Assembly: GCF_030758315.1 (NCBI RefSeq)
Contig: NZ_CP132336.1
Span: 1,612,001 to 1,676,000 of the forward strand
DNA length: 64,000 nt
Direction: 5' to 3'
Source of the DNA: Pararhizobium sp. IMCC3301
Lineage (GTDB): Bacteria; Pseudomonadota; Alphaproteobacteria; Rhizobiales; GCA-2746425
The notes under the pieces are model-generated. The model saw only the letters and a list, made by a program, of their open reading frames with translations, was not told the origin of the DNA and ran no database searches. The translations under genes were made by a program, and so were the position numbers. This document shows, piece after piece, positions 9,872 to 18,909 of the stretch. Positions within the stretch are counted from its first letter, which is position 1. The number at the start of each line of letters is the position of its first letter.

Positions 9872-9890
9872 TATACTCACTTTGAGTATA
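9872..9890. promoter_or_regulatory. Probable NadQ operator overlapping the nadA promoter
   Basis: A perfect palindrome with 8-bp arms, TATACTCA and TGAGTATA, separated by three bases. On the minus strand a TTGCAA about 17 bases upstream of a TATATA box suggests a sigma-70 promoter, with the palindrome covering the -10 region. Repressor binding would therefore block nadABC. It resembles the palindromic site I recall for NadQ-type regulators in Rhizobiales, and a nadQ-like gene lies 2 kb away. It also lies upstream of the divergent MFS gene. Confidence 0.7.
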
Positions 9891-10026
9891 TATAGGCAGA
9901 CAGACGATTTGCAAGCCTGAATATTCGTCAGCCGGCGTTCGGACCGGTCGTTCGCTCTGTATTGTGAAACCTCTGTCGCAACGCTGCTCAACAGGATAGG
10001 TTGCGGAGCCTGCAGGGAGAATTGTG

Positions 10027-11262
10027 ATGACGTCCCGGATCAGATCCGTCCCATCCTTCTGGAATTCCGTTCCATTTGTCATTGCTATCGGCTGCCTGAT
10101 TGTCATCGCATCCTTCGGCCCCCGTTCCATTCTGGGATTGTTTCTGGAACCGATGACCAGTGCCAATGGCTGGTCGAGAGAGACTTTTGCCCTGGCTCTG
10201 GCGCTTCAGAATCTGATGTGGGGTGCCGGTCAGCCAGTGGCGGGGGCCGTTGCCGATCGCTTCGGCACAGCAAAAGTCATAGCCGCCGGGGGCATTGTCT
10301 ACGCGCTCGGCCTGGTGCTGATGGCCTATGCTGAAGGACCGTTCGCGCTGCATCTGACAGGCGGGGTGATGGTGGGGCTTGGCATGTCAGCGGCATCGTT
10401 CTCGCTGGTGCTTTCGGCATTCGGCCGTATCGTGACGCCGCAGAAACGTTCAATCGCTTTTGGCATCGGCACTGCGGCAGGTTCATTCGGCCAGTTTGTT
10501 TTCGGCCTCGGCGGAATCCAGTTGATCAATCAGTTCGGATGGCAGAATGCGCTTGTTGCGCTTGGTCTTATCGTCCTGATCACGCCGGTGTTGGCGGTTT
10601 TTCTGCGCGGCACAGCCATCGGCGACACAGGGCCGCTCTCCATGCCGCAGCAATCAATCACGCAGGCTCTCAAGGAAGCTTTCGGCCACCGCAGTTATAA
10701 TCTTCTGGTAGTCGGTTTTTTTGTCTGTGGATTTCATGTTGCCTTTATCACGGTTCACCTGCCGCCCTTCCTGTCTGATATGGGCATCGCAACGCGCTGG
10801 GGCGGCTGGGCCATCGCTCTGATCGGGCTGTTCAACATTGTCGGGTCGCTGGCATCCGGTGTCATTGGCGGCCGCATGTCCAAACCCGTCCTGCTGACAT
10901 TTATCTATCTGGCGCGCGGTGTCGCGATTGCCCTGTTCCTCACCTTTCCTGTCACGCCCGTCACCGTCATCCTCTTCTCGGCCGCCATGGGTCTGCTATG
11001 GTTATCAACCGTGCCGCCAACCTCTGCTCTGGTGGCAACCATGTTCGGGCCGCGCTATATGGCAACCCTGTTCGGATTTGTGTTTTTCTCGCATCAGGTG
11101 GGTGCGTTTTTCGGTGTCTGGCTTGGCGGCAGGCTGTATGATGCCACCGGCTCCTATGACAGCGTCTGGTACATCGCCATCGCGCTCAGCGGGTTTGCCG
11201 CACTTGTGCACTGGCCAATTCAGGAAAAACCGGTGCAGCGGCTTCAGTCCGGCACCGCTTAA
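10027..11262 (+). CDS. MFS transporter
   Basis: 411 residues with about twelve hydrophobic segments and the MFS loop 2-3 motif GAVADRFGTAKV near residue 77. It resembles monocarboxylate/OFA-type members of the superfamily. The ATG at 10027 follows a GGGAGA ribosome binding site; a GTG immediately upstream is less likely. It is divergent from nadA and shares an intergenic region with the NadQ-type operator, so it may be controlled with NAD synthesis and move a precursor or related carboxylate. That is inference only; the substrate cannot be read from sequence. Confidence 0.88.
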   Translation: MTSRIRSVPSFWNSVPFVIAIGCLIVIASFGPRSILGLFLEPMTSANGWSRETFALALALQNLMWGAGQPVAGAVADRFGTAKVIAAGGIVYALGLVLMAYAEGPFALHLTGGVMVGLGMSAASFSLVLSAFGRIVTPQKRSIAFGIGTAAGSFGQFVFGLGGIQLINQFGWQNALVALGLIVLITPVLAVFLRGTAIGDTGPLSMPQQSITQALKEAFGHRSYNLLVVGFFVCGFHVAFITVHLPPFLSDMGIATRWGGWAIALIGLFNIVGSLASGVIGGRMSKPVLLTFIYLARGVAIALFLTFPVTPVTVILFSAAMGLLWLSTVPPTSALVATMFGPRYMATLFGFVFFSHQVGAFFGVWLGGRLYDATGSYDSVWYIAIALSGFAALVHWPIQEKPVQRLQSGTA

Positions 11263-11277
11263 CCCGACCCCTTCGGT

Positions 11278-12246
11278 TTACACGCGCAATCCCGATGCCG
11301 GACGTTCCAGCAGAACCTCTCGGCGGAAGCGAAATAATTGCGCCGGACGCCCGCCGGTTTGCGCACTGCTTGTTCCGGTCGGTTCCACCAGTGCATTGGC
11401 TTCCACCAGACGGCGGAAATTCTGCTTGTGCAGATGCCGACCGGCCAGCGCCTCAACGGTTTTCTGCAGATCGGTCAGGGTGAATTCATCGCCCATCAGT
11501 TCGAACACCAGCGGCCGGTATTTCAGCTTGGCGCGCAGCCGCGAAATTGCGGTAGCCAGAATGCGGCGATGATCGAACCGCATGGCACGCCCGGTGTGTT
11601 CGAACAGATCGCTGACAACAACAGTATCGCGGCCATCAGCAGCCTCTTCAATCAGTCCGGCTTCGTATAACAGCTCATAGCGGTCCAGCACGCGCTCATC
11701 ATCCCAGACCAGACCATCCAGCGCGAAGGCCAGTTTCAGGCGTTCCGCCTGTGTCGGATCACCTTGAGCGGCCCACTCCGACAGCGCCGGCAGCAGATAT
11801 CTGTCGAGCACAACCGGACGTCCGGTGCGCCAGTCCTCCCACGGAAAATACACATACCAGGGCTGAAACGAGGCTCCGGACAGTTTCAATGCCTGTGCAC
11901 TGATTGCATCCTCCGGGGCGGCACCCCGGCTCAGCGCCAGATAGCCCACTGACACCACATGGTCACCTTCATCATCGGGCCGCGCATGACGCCCCCGGTC
12001 ACCAAAGGTGTAAAGTTGCTCGACATGGCCGATCTGGAGCCCGGCCTGGGCTTCCACAAACGCCCGCAATCCCAATTCAAACGTGCGATGCCGCAAGGGA
12101 TCAAACGGACCGGACGGCAGCATATCCTTGCCCTCGGTTCCTTCCACTTCGCGCAAGGTGAGAATGAGAGGGGTCTGGTCTTTCAGGCCCACCACTGCGG
12201 CACTGAGACCGATGGCAATGGGGGCAATCTCAGAGCGCGCCATCAT
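11278..12246 (-). CDS. nadQ: Nudix-like transcriptional regulator of NAD metabolism (NadQ/NrtR type)
   Basis: 322 residues. The N-terminal half has a Nudix-fold layout, but the catalytic box is degenerate: where REUXEEXGU is expected the sequence reads LRAFVEAQAGL, so hydrolase activity is unlikely. The C-terminal part (DEFTLTDLQKTVEALAGRHLHKQNFRRLVE) matches the winged-helix domain of NrtR/NadQ regulators. Family knowledge: such proteins repress NAD-synthesis operons in response to a nucleotide ligand. The matching palindrome in front of nadA supports this. The ATG at 12246 overlaps the end of the phosphatase gene by 17 bp; an ATG at 12243 and a GTG at 12252 are alternatives. Confidence 0.82.
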   Translation of the reverse strand: MMARSEIAPIAIGLSAAVVGLKDQTPLILTLREVEGTEGKDMLPSGPFDPLRHRTFELGLRAFVEAQAGLQIGHVEQLYTFGDRGRHARPDDEGDHVVSVGYLALSRGAAPEDAISAQALKLSGASFQPWYVYFPWEDWRTGRPVVLDRYLLPALSEWAAQGDPTQAERLKLAFALDGLVWDDERVLDRYELLYEAGLIEEAADGRDTVVVSDLFEHTGRAMRFDHRRILATAISRLRAKLKYRPLVFELMGDEFTLTDLQKTVEALAGRHLHKQNFRRLVEANALVEPTGTSSAQTGGRPAQLFRFRREVLLERPASGLRV

Positions 12247-12763
12247 CAGCACCGTTGATTTTCAGATGAAATACGCTGCCTTCATAGCAATCGACCCCAC
12301 GACCAATGCCGGTAACCGCATCCAGCATCCGACCGTTGCGCCCCAGAATATCATCGGCAAGTGCCACAAGTCGCTTGTTCGGGGTGGCCTCTGGTGAGCG
12401 CTGCCGGATGGTCTTTGCAATTGAGGTTTCATCCATATCTGGCCGCAGCAGGCAGGTCGCAATCATGGCACCGGCCGTGGAGCGGCTGACCCCGGCCCAG
12501 CAATGCACGATCAGCGGAGCCCTCTGGTCCCATCTTTCAACAAAGCGGATAAAGCTTCGGATGTGATCTTCTCCGGCCAGTGTCATACCTGACAAAGGTT
12601 CGATTATATCATTGAACCCCAGAAATAAGTGATCATCCGCCCGCACCAAAGGCGGCCGCGTAACAAGGGTATCGCTATTGATCAGTGTTGCCACATGGCT
12701 GGCGCGGCTTTCACGGGCGGTATTTTCCAGCTTATCGAGAGAGCAAACATATATGGCGCTCAT
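12230..12763 (-). CDS. Dual-specificity/tyrosine phosphatase family protein
   Basis: 177 residues carrying the CX5R active site in HCWAGVSRSTAGA, with the nucleophile Cys88 and Arg94. A general acid could be supplied by an Asp such as the one in GFNDII. It is a compact cytosolic phosphatase of the protein tyrosine phosphatase superfamily. Its target is unknown. It overlaps the downstream nadQ-like gene by 17 bp and starts 9 bp after an HD-domain gene, so ygfZ, the HD gene, this phosphatase and nadQ may form one operon. Confidence 0.85.
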   Translation of the reverse strand: MSAIYVCSLDKLENTARESRASHVATLINSDTLVTRPPLVRADDHLFLGFNDIIEPLSGMTLAGEDHIRSFIRFVERWDQRAPLIVHCWAGVSRSTAGAMIATCLLRPDMDETSIAKTIRQRSPEATPNKRLVALADDILGRNGRMLDAVTGIGRGVDCYEGSVFHLKINGADDGAL

Positions 12764-12772
12764 TAAACTTCC

Positions 12773-13408
12773 TTATGGCTCCATTGCCAGCCGGCTGGCC
12801 AAATGCCCAAATGCATCCAGAAACGCGCCTTGCGCCTGATGCGCCGGCAGCGGTTTGAGTAAATCTGACACATCCTGCCCCGTGACACCACGCGGACGGC
12901 TGAAAAACCTGGCGGCTTCCGCATCGGAAAAACCCGCCAGCCGCGTTGCTTCAAAAAAAGCGGCCATGCGGTCGCAGGACTTGATGGCGCGCAACTCCGC
13001 TTTGCTGAGTTCCGGCGGCAATGAAAACCGCAGATGAATTGCCTGCTGAAGACGGTTTTCCAAGCTTTTATAGTCACCGCCGATCACTGCTTTGAACGGC
13101 GAGATCATATCTCCCACAACATATTCCGGCGCGTCGTGAAGCAGCAGCGCCATATACCAGTGCGGTTTGGACTTGGCGAACAGCTTTTCACCGATCCGTG
13201 CGACCAGAAGCGAGTGCTGCGCCACGGAAAATGCGTGTTCGCCAACCGTCTGCCCGTTCCAGCGCGCCACCCGTGCCAGCCCGTGGGCGATATCCTCGAT
13301 CTCGATATCCAGCGGCGATGGATCCAGCAGGTCGAGCCGGCGTCCCGACAACATGCGCTGCCAGGCGCGCGCCGGCCGTTCTGCTTTTTGCGACGCGCCT
13401 AAGCCCAT
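12773..13408 (-). CDS. HD-domain phosphohydrolase (YfbR/5'-nucleotidase-like)
   Basis: 211 residues. Metal-binding HD-domain residues are visible in VGEHAFSVAQHSLLVA (His) and ALLLHDAPEYVVGDM (His-Asp), with a later SCDRMAAFFEA segment supplying another Asp. This arrangement matches small HD hydrolases related to YfbR, which remove phosphate from deoxynucleoside monophosphates; the true substrate here is not known. It overlaps the end of ygfZ by 10 bp, indicating translational coupling. Confidence 0.82.
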   Translation of the reverse strand: MGLGASQKAERPARAWQRMLSGRRLDLLDPSPLDIEIEDIAHGLARVARWNGQTVGEHAFSVAQHSLLVARIGEKLFAKSKPHWYMALLLHDAPEYVVGDMISPFKAVIGGDYKSLENRLQQAIHLRFSLPPELSKAELRAIKSCDRMAAFFEATRLAGFSDAEAARFFSRPRGVTGQDVSDLLKPLPAHQAQGAFLDAFGHLASRLAMEP

Positions 13409-14274
13409 TTGAAAGAAACCCAGTCCGGTATCGCCAGGGTCACCTGGATGGTGCCGGCTTTGATGAAATGGCCCTGTTCCATCGCCTCATTGGCCCGGTC
13501 AAGACGGACTTGTGCAAGACCGACATGGGTGCTGACACTGCCCAGCGTTCCAATTGATTTTTTGTCCACACTTATGTCGGTCCCCGGTTCCGGCAGATCG
13601 TCGGTGGAAGACACCAGCACAATCCGCCGCCGGGCCGTGCCTCTGTGCCGCATGCGCGAGACAACCTCCTGGCCGACAAAACAGCCTTTTTCAAACCCGA
13701 CCGCATTGATCTGGTCGAGATTGATATCATGGGGAAACACCTCGCCATATGCATAATCCACTGGAGCCTCCGCAACGCCAAGTTCGATACGCCGTGCCAG
13801 ATAGGCATCGGTTTCATCGAGCACCAGAGCACTATCCGCCAGAGCCGCACCGACCCCGGCATTCGGAATGTAGGCGCGCTGACCCATGCTGACATGACGT
13901 GGGTCCGGCACCACGGCACCCGGCAGATGCGGTTGATCGTTCCCATCACCGCTCTCAATCAACGCCACGACACTCAGATCCCCGGTGATGTCTGCCACAA
14001 CGACATCCGCGCGCAGCTTGTACATCGACAGCCGCTTCAGCAGATCCGCGCCCGCATCTGCCAGCGTGTCGAGCAGAAATCCATCATTCATGGGCACAAT
14101 GAAAAAGTCGAACAGAACCTTGCCCTGCGGCGTCAGCAACGCACCGAACCCGCTGCTGCGCGTTTTAAGCCGGTCCATGTCAAACGTAATCAGGCCCTGA
14201 AGAAAGGATTCCGCCTCTGCTCCGCCGACATGCAGCAAGGCCCGGTTTTCAACGCGTATTGCAAAAACAGACAT
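13399..14274 (-). CDS. ygfZ: YgfZ/GcvT-like folate-binding protein
   Basis: 291 residues from the ATG at 14274; upstream in-frame codons lack family similarity. The signature KGCFVGQEVVSRMRHRG with its conserved Cys is diagnostic of YgfZ/COG0354. These proteins bind tetrahydrofolate and support maturation or repair of Fe-S enzymes such as the tRNA methylthiotransferase MiaB. The preceding segment GALLTPQGKVLFDFFI is also typical. It probably heads the operon with the HD hydrolase, phosphatase and nadQ-like genes. An Fe-S support role fits with the neighbouring NadA, itself an Fe-S enzyme, but that is only inference. Confidence 0.93.
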   Translation of the reverse strand: MSVFAIRVENRALLHVGGAEAESFLQGLITFDMDRLKTRSSGFGALLTPQGKVLFDFFIVPMNDGFLLDTLADAGADLLKRLSMYKLRADVVVADITGDLSVVALIESGDGNDQPHLPGAVVPDPRHVSMGQRAYIPNAGVGAALADSALVLDETDAYLARRIELGVAEAPVDYAYGEVFPHDINLDQINAVGFEKGCFVGQEVVSRMRHRGTARRRIVLVSSTDDLPEPGTDISVDKKSIGTLGSVSTHVGLAQVRLDRANEAMEQGHFIKAGTIQVTLAIPDWVSFKWA

Positions 14275-14784
14275 GATGACGAACCCATTTTTAAATGAAT
14301 CAATGCACGACACTTGCCATGCCGTAAAGACCGCGACCAGTGCTGATTTCAACTGTGTTGATGCATTTGGTGATCCGGAGCAGTTCACGGAAGGCCGGGC
14401 TGAACTGGCGCTTTCCGGCTTGGACCGGTGGTCGGCGCAAAACCGCACCGCGTCTGCCCGGCTTTCTCTTTGGCAATCTCGCGGCCAGACGCTATTTGCG
14501 CCACACGCCGTTACAAAGGCTTGAAAACCGAACGGTTTCCTGCGCATCTGCGTGTCACTTCACTTTGGCTGGTAATAGCTGTCAAATCGGGGCAAAGCCC
14601 AACGTACAAGCTGAGTACAAGCTTCACATTGGCCAAGGCTGGAATTGTCCACAGGACCGCAAATCATGGCTTCCATTGAAAATGACAGGATAGCCTCCAA
14701 ATCTGGCAGAGCGAACCGGCCACGCAATCAGACAGCATCCCGGTGTCGTTTTACGAAAGCCTTTCAGGGTAAAGAACCAAATAT
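14275..14784. other. 510-bp divergent intergenic region between ygfZ and prfC
   Basis: It should hold both promoters. An 83-codon frame at 14273-14524 (+) starts at an ATG on the ygfZ start, but it lacks a ribosome binding site and I recognise no family in it. No tRNA or strong hairpin was seen. The length is unusual for this compact window. Confidence 0.35.
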
Positions 14785-16380
14785 ATGAGCCTAACTGATC
14801 CGCAAGCCGCAACCGGCCCCGAATATCTGCGCCGCAGAACTTTCGCCATCATTTCGCATCCCGATGCCGGTAAAACCACATTGACTGAAAAGCTGCTGCT
14901 GTGCGGCGGTGCCATCCGCATGGCCGGACAGGTGCGCGCCCGCGGCGAGCGGCGCCGGACCCGCTCCGATTGGATGAAAATCGAGCAGGACCGCGGCATT
15001 TCAGTATCTTCCACCGTCATGACCTTTGAACGCGGCGACATGACATTCAATCTGCTCGACACGCCGGGCCACGAGGATTTTTCGGAAGATACCTACCGCA
15101 CCCTGACGGCGGTCGATGCAGCGGTGATGGTGATTGACACGGCAAAGGGCATCGAGCCGCAGACCCGTAAACTGTTCGAAGTCTGCCGCCTGCGCGACAT
15201 TCCTATTCTGACTTTCATGAACAAGATCGACCGCGAAGCCCGCGATCCGTTTGAACTGATTGATGAAGTCCAGGAAGAGCTGGCGCTCGACGCCTCACCA
15301 TTGATGTGGCCGCTCGGCTCCGGTTCGACCTTTCAGGGCTGTATTCATCTGAAGAGCGGCCTGTTCCTTTATAATGCCGGCCCCGGAAAGCCGGCAGAAC
15401 GCATCCAGACCAGCGGTATTATGGATGAAAAGCTTGATGGTCTGGTCGATCCGAATGTTCTGGCAGAAGCGCGCGACAATGTGGAACTGGCTGCTGCCGG
15501 CTACAGCGCATTTGATCCCGCCAGCTTTCTGGAAGGGCATTTGAGCCCTGTCCTGTTCGGCAGTGCCCTGCGTGGTTTTGCGGTGGAAGAACTGCTTGAT
15601 GTCATTGCCGAATTCGCGCCGCCGCCCCGACCGCTGACCATCGAGGGCGGAGAGATCGGACCGACAGATGATCATGTGTCCGGCTTCGTCTTCAAGGTCC
15701 AGGCCAATATGGACCCCAATCACCGTGACCGGATTGCTTTTCTGCGTCTGGTGTCTGGCCATTTCAAGCGCGGCATGAAGCTGAAACACGCGCGTTCTGG
15801 CAAGGCCATCAATATTCACTCGCCGCTGATGTTCTTTGCCCAGGACCGGCAGGTGGCCGATGATGCCTGGCCGGGAGACGTGATCGGGATTCCCAATCAT
15901 GGCACCTTGCGGGTCGGCGATACTTTGAGCGAAAAGGACGGGGTGCGTTTTACCGGCCTTCCCGCCTTTGCTCCTGAAATCCTGCGCCGCGTCAGATTGT
16001 CGAACACCAGCAAGACGAAGCAATTGCGACAGGGCCTGCAGGATCTGGCCGAAGAGGGCCTCGCCCAGGTTTTTATTCCATTTCTCGGCTCGCAATGGAT
16101 TGTCGGCGTGGTCGGCATTTTGCAGCTTGATGTGATGGTGGATCGCATCGGCGGTGAATATGGTGCGGAAATCAGCTTTGAACCGGCCCCCTTCGTCACC
16201 GCGCGCTGGGTGACCAGCGCTGACAAATCCGCGATTGAAGACTTTCGCAGCATCAACCAGACGGCCTTTGCCGAAGACCGCGATGGCGCCCCGGTCTATC
16301 TGGCCAGAAGCCAGTGGGAACTCGACCGGGTGGTCAAGGAATATCCGGAAATCCTGTTCAAGAAGACGCGGGAATTGTAA
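14785..16380 (+). CDS. prfC: Peptide chain release factor 3
   Basis: Translational GTPase that recycles release factors RF1/RF2 after peptide release. 531 residues, normal length. G1 is SHPDAGKTT (about residues 25-33), G3 is DTPGHEDF, G4 is NKID, and the class-specific RTRSDWMKIEQDRGIS segment separates it from EF-G. The C-terminal domain III is complete (LDVMVDRIGGEYGAEISFE). It is transcribed alone and convergently with the acetolactate synthase gene 41 bp downstream. Confidence 0.97.
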   Translation: MSLTDPQAATGPEYLRRRTFAIISHPDAGKTTLTEKLLLCGGAIRMAGQVRARGERRRTRSDWMKIEQDRGISVSSTVMTFERGDMTFNLLDTPGHEDFSEDTYRTLTAVDAAVMVIDTAKGIEPQTRKLFEVCRLRDIPILTFMNKIDREARDPFELIDEVQEELALDASPLMWPLGSGSTFQGCIHLKSGLFLYNAGPGKPAERIQTSGIMDEKLDGLVDPNVLAEARDNVELAAAGYSAFDPASFLEGHLSPVLFGSALRGFAVEELLDVIAEFAPPPRPLTIEGGEIGPTDDHVSGFVFKVQANMDPNHRDRIAFLRLVSGHFKRGMKLKHARSGKAINIHSPLMFFAQDRQVADDAWPGDVIGIPNHGTLRVGDTLSEKDGVRFTGLPAFAPEILRRVRLSNTSKTKQLRQGLQDLAEEGLAQVFIPFLGSQWIVGVVGILQLDVMVDRIGGEYGAEISFEPAPFVTARWVTSADKSAIEDFRSINQTAFAEDRDGAPVYLARSQWELDRVVKEYPEILFKKTREL

Positions 16381-16421
16381 GTCCTCAGGACACGCCCTTG
16401 AAACTGTCGATCAGGGCAGCG

Positions 16422-18077
16422 TCAGGAACTGAAATCAATCTCGCCAAGCCGCTGGCTCAGCTTCATGTTTTCGCGATAATCAATCGGGATAACCACCAGT
16501 GACGGGCCCTTGTGATCCAGCGCTGTTTGCAGCGTTGGCAGCAGATCGGCTGCATTCTCGCACCGCGCGCCCTGCCAGCCGAAACTTTGCGCCAGCAGCA
16601 TCCAGTCCGGATTGCCGAAACCGAGATCAGTGTGAGTGCCGAACTCCTGTTGCTGCTTCCATTCGATCAGGCCATAGGATTCATCTTCCCAGATCAGCAT
16701 GGTGATGTTGCTGTTCAGCCGTCTTGCTGTCTCCATCTCCTGCACATTCATCAGGAAATCGCCATCTCCGGCCACCCCAAGAATTTTTCGCTCCGGACAG
16801 GCGATGGCTGCAGCTATCGCACCGGGCAATGGCATGCCCATTGAGGCAAACCCGTTGGATATGATACAGGTGCCCGGCTCGTGACAATGGTAATGGCGTG
16901 CGATCCACATTTTATGGGCACCAACGCCGGACAGAAGAATGTCATCGGGTCCCAGAACTTTGCGGATGTCGGCCACTGCCTTTTGCGGCCGTATCAAGCC
17001 GTGCGTATCATCATCCGCATGTTCGGCAAATTCCGCCAGCATTGTCTGCCGCAACGAGGCTTGTTTGGCCAGTTCGAATTGCGGCGCTCCATCGCTTTTG
17101 ATGCGCTGGTTCAGCATCCACAGCGCATGTGCCAAATCGCCGACCACTTCGATCTCAGGCATATAATCCGCATCAACCTCGGCTGGCAGAAAGTCGATAT
17201 GGATGATGTCCGTGTCACCATTTCCGTTCCAGCTTGAGGGCGGATACTCCACCATATCAAAGCCCAGTGTGATGATCAGATCAGCGGCTTCAACGGCCAG
17301 CAGCGGATAGTCCCGTTGCCCCATGCCGATGGTAAAAAGGCAATACTCCGCGTCCAGATCAACCGCGCCCTTGCCCATGAACGACATCAGCACGCCGATA
17401 TTGGTCGCATCGCAGAAGTGCCGCAGCTGCTGACTGGCCCGTGTCCGTATGGTGCCGTTGCCGGCAATGATGAGGGGCGATCTGGCACGGCGGATACGCT
17501 CCCAGACCTGATCCATGATCGTTTCATCAGGCACAGCGCGGCGTGGATTGGCAGGGCGCAACGGAGTGGCACCGGTTTTTTCAGCCGCGATGTTTTCCGC
17601 AAGTTCAATATGGACGGCGCCGGGTTTTTCGGTGCGCGCCAGTTTCATTGCTTTGGCGACTATTTCGGGAACGCTGTCGGCGCTTTGAACCGCCTGGGAC
17701 CATTTCGTGACGGGGCGGAACATATCCACCACATTCATCACCTGATGGCTTTCCTTGTGCTGCCGCGTCGTCGCGCCCTGACCGGTGATCACCAGCAGCG
17801 GCGCGCGGTCCATATTTCCGTCGGCGACCCCGGTCATCAGGTTCGTTGCACCCGGTCCCAGTGTGCCAAGGCAGACGCCGACCTTTCCGGTAAGCCGGCC
17901 ATAGGTGGATGCCATGAAGGCCGCGCCCTGTTCGTGCCGGGTGAGGATCAGATCTATCGAGGATTTGTCGAGTGCCAGAACAAAATCGGCATTTTCCTCG
18001 CCGGGAACGCCATAGATGCGCTCAACGCCTTCCGTCTCCAGACATTTTACGAAAAGTTCTGCTGCCGTTTGTGTCAT
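16422..18077 (-). CDS. alsS: Acetolactate synthase, catabolic type
   Basis: Thiamine-diphosphate enzyme joining two pyruvates to 2-acetolactate and CO2. 551 residues. It has the N-terminal GVPGEENADFV segment, the catalytic Glu in RHEQGAAFMA, GPGATNLMTG, and the ThDP/Mg site GDGDFLMNVQEMETA. Anabolic enzymes have an RFDDR FAD-binding motif; here the equivalent place reads GFDMVEYPPSSWN, as in FAD-independent catabolic enzymes (AlsS/BudB). No acetolactate decarboxylase gene lies next to it, so diacetyl or acetoin formation would need a partner elsewhere. The start ATG at 18077 is well placed. Confidence 0.88.
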   Translation of the reverse strand: MTQTAAELFVKCLETEGVERIYGVPGEENADFVLALDKSSIDLILTRHEQGAAFMASTYGRLTGKVGVCLGTLGPGATNLMTGVADGNMDRAPLLVITGQGATTRQHKESHQVMNVVDMFRPVTKWSQAVQSADSVPEIVAKAMKLARTEKPGAVHIELAENIAAEKTGATPLRPANPRRAVPDETIMDQVWERIRRARSPLIIAGNGTIRTRASQQLRHFCDATNIGVLMSFMGKGAVDLDAEYCLFTIGMGQRDYPLLAVEAADLIITLGFDMVEYPPSSWNGNGDTDIIHIDFLPAEVDADYMPEIEVVGDLAHALWMLNQRIKSDGAPQFELAKQASLRQTMLAEFAEHADDDTHGLIRPQKAVADIRKVLGPDDILLSGVGAHKMWIARHYHCHEPGTCIISNGFASMGMPLPGAIAAAIACPERKILGVAGDGDFLMNVQEMETARRLNSNITMLIWEDESYGLIEWKQQQEFGTHTDLGFGNPDWMLLAQSFGWQGARCENAADLLPTLQTALDHKGPSLVVIPIDYRENMKLSQRLGEIDFSS

Positions 18078-18403
18078 ATTGATGTGCGCTCTTCTGTATC
18101 TTGAGTAGGTGTATCCAGATTGGCGGCCCGACCGGAGCCTTCAGTATCGGTGTTTTCGGAGGCATTATTTTCAGTGTCGTTGCGTCAGAGCGATATCATG
18201 GAATGTGGCTTCAAAGAAACCGACGACCATGGAGTGGTGCAGGAGGCTGGTGCTGTTGGGGTGATGCGCTACTTCACTGATTGCGTGGCCGCGTAAGTTG
18301 ACGGCATGGCACCACTGCCAATTAATGGGACCTGCCAAAGCTTGCACCGTACCCGGATTGCTGTATTGTCACATTCATAAATTCAAATGTTTGGGAGGAC
18401 ACC
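18078..18403. other. 326-bp divergent intergenic region between alsS and the dsrE-like gene
   Basis: This region should contain promoters for both neighbours. A good ribosome binding site (GGGAGGA) precedes the dsrE-like ATG. I see no coding frame, RNA gene or strong palindrome. Confidence 0.4.
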
Positions 18404-18844
18404 ATGACGTTTTTTACCAGAATTCTGAGTGCCGTTGCGCTCAGCCTCATTTTGGCCGGTTCGGCTTTAGCGGACGAAAAGGCCCATAGGCTTGCAATCC
18501 ACGTTGACCAGAATGATCCGGCGGTGATGAATCTGGCGCTCAACAATGCCAAGAATGTGCAGTCCTACTACGACGAAAAGGGCGAGACGGTTACGATCGA
18601 GATTGTTGCGTATGGTCCTGGCCTGAAGATGTACACCGCCGACAGCCCGGTCAAGGACCGAATCTCGGTGATGTCAATGGAGCACGAGAACCTCACTTTT
18701 GCGGCCTGCGGTAACACGCTGGCAGGCATGGAAAAAAAGGCTGGCAAGAAGGTCGAACTTCTTTCCGAAGCCACTATGGTCCAGTCCGGCGTTGTTCGGC
18801 TGATGGAACTGCAGGAGCAGGGCTACAGCTACGTAAGGCCCTGA
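18404..18844 (+). CDS. Secreted DsrE-family protein
   Basis: 146 residues. The first 23 form a clear signal peptide (basic start, hydrophobic core LSAVALSLILAGSALA, cleavage after ALA). The mature part begins with HRLAIHVDQNDPAVMNLALNNA and has a conserved FAACGNTLAGM segment with one Cys, typical of the COG1416 DsrE-like group. Such proteins are linked to periplasmic sulfur chemistry, but their reaction is mostly unknown. It is monocistronic, with a strong terminator about 65 bp downstream. Confidence 0.85.
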   Translation: MTFFTRILSAVALSLILAGSALADEKAHRLAIHVDQNDPAVMNLALNNAKNVQSYYDEKGETVTIEIVAYGPGLKMYTADSPVKDRISVMSMEHENLTFAACGNTLAGMEKKAGKKVELLSEATMVQSGVVRLMELQEQGYSYVRP

Positions 18845-18857
18845 ATATCCGCGAGAC

Positions 18858-18887
18858 CTTGGTATCCGGTATCTTGGTATCCGGTAT
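18858..18887. repeat. Perfect tandem duplication of a 15-bp unit
   Basis: CTTGGTATCCGGTAT occurs twice in a row (18858-18872 and 18873-18887), between the dsrE-like stop and the terminator. It looks like replication slippage; no function is evident. Confidence 0.9.
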
Positions 18888-18909
18888 GATACCGCCGCTT
18901 GGTTCAACA

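Noticed and set aside
14273-14524. 83-codon plus-strand frame in the ygfZ-prfC gap
   Set aside because: It starts on the ygfZ start codon region, has no ribosome binding site and no recognisable family.
14275-14547. N-terminal extension of ygfZ to 14547
   Set aside because: The added 91 residues do not look like the family, whose first strand begins at the ATG at 14274.
15295-16095. 266-codon minus-strand frame within prfC
   Set aside because: It lies fully antisense to a well-conserved gene and has no family features.
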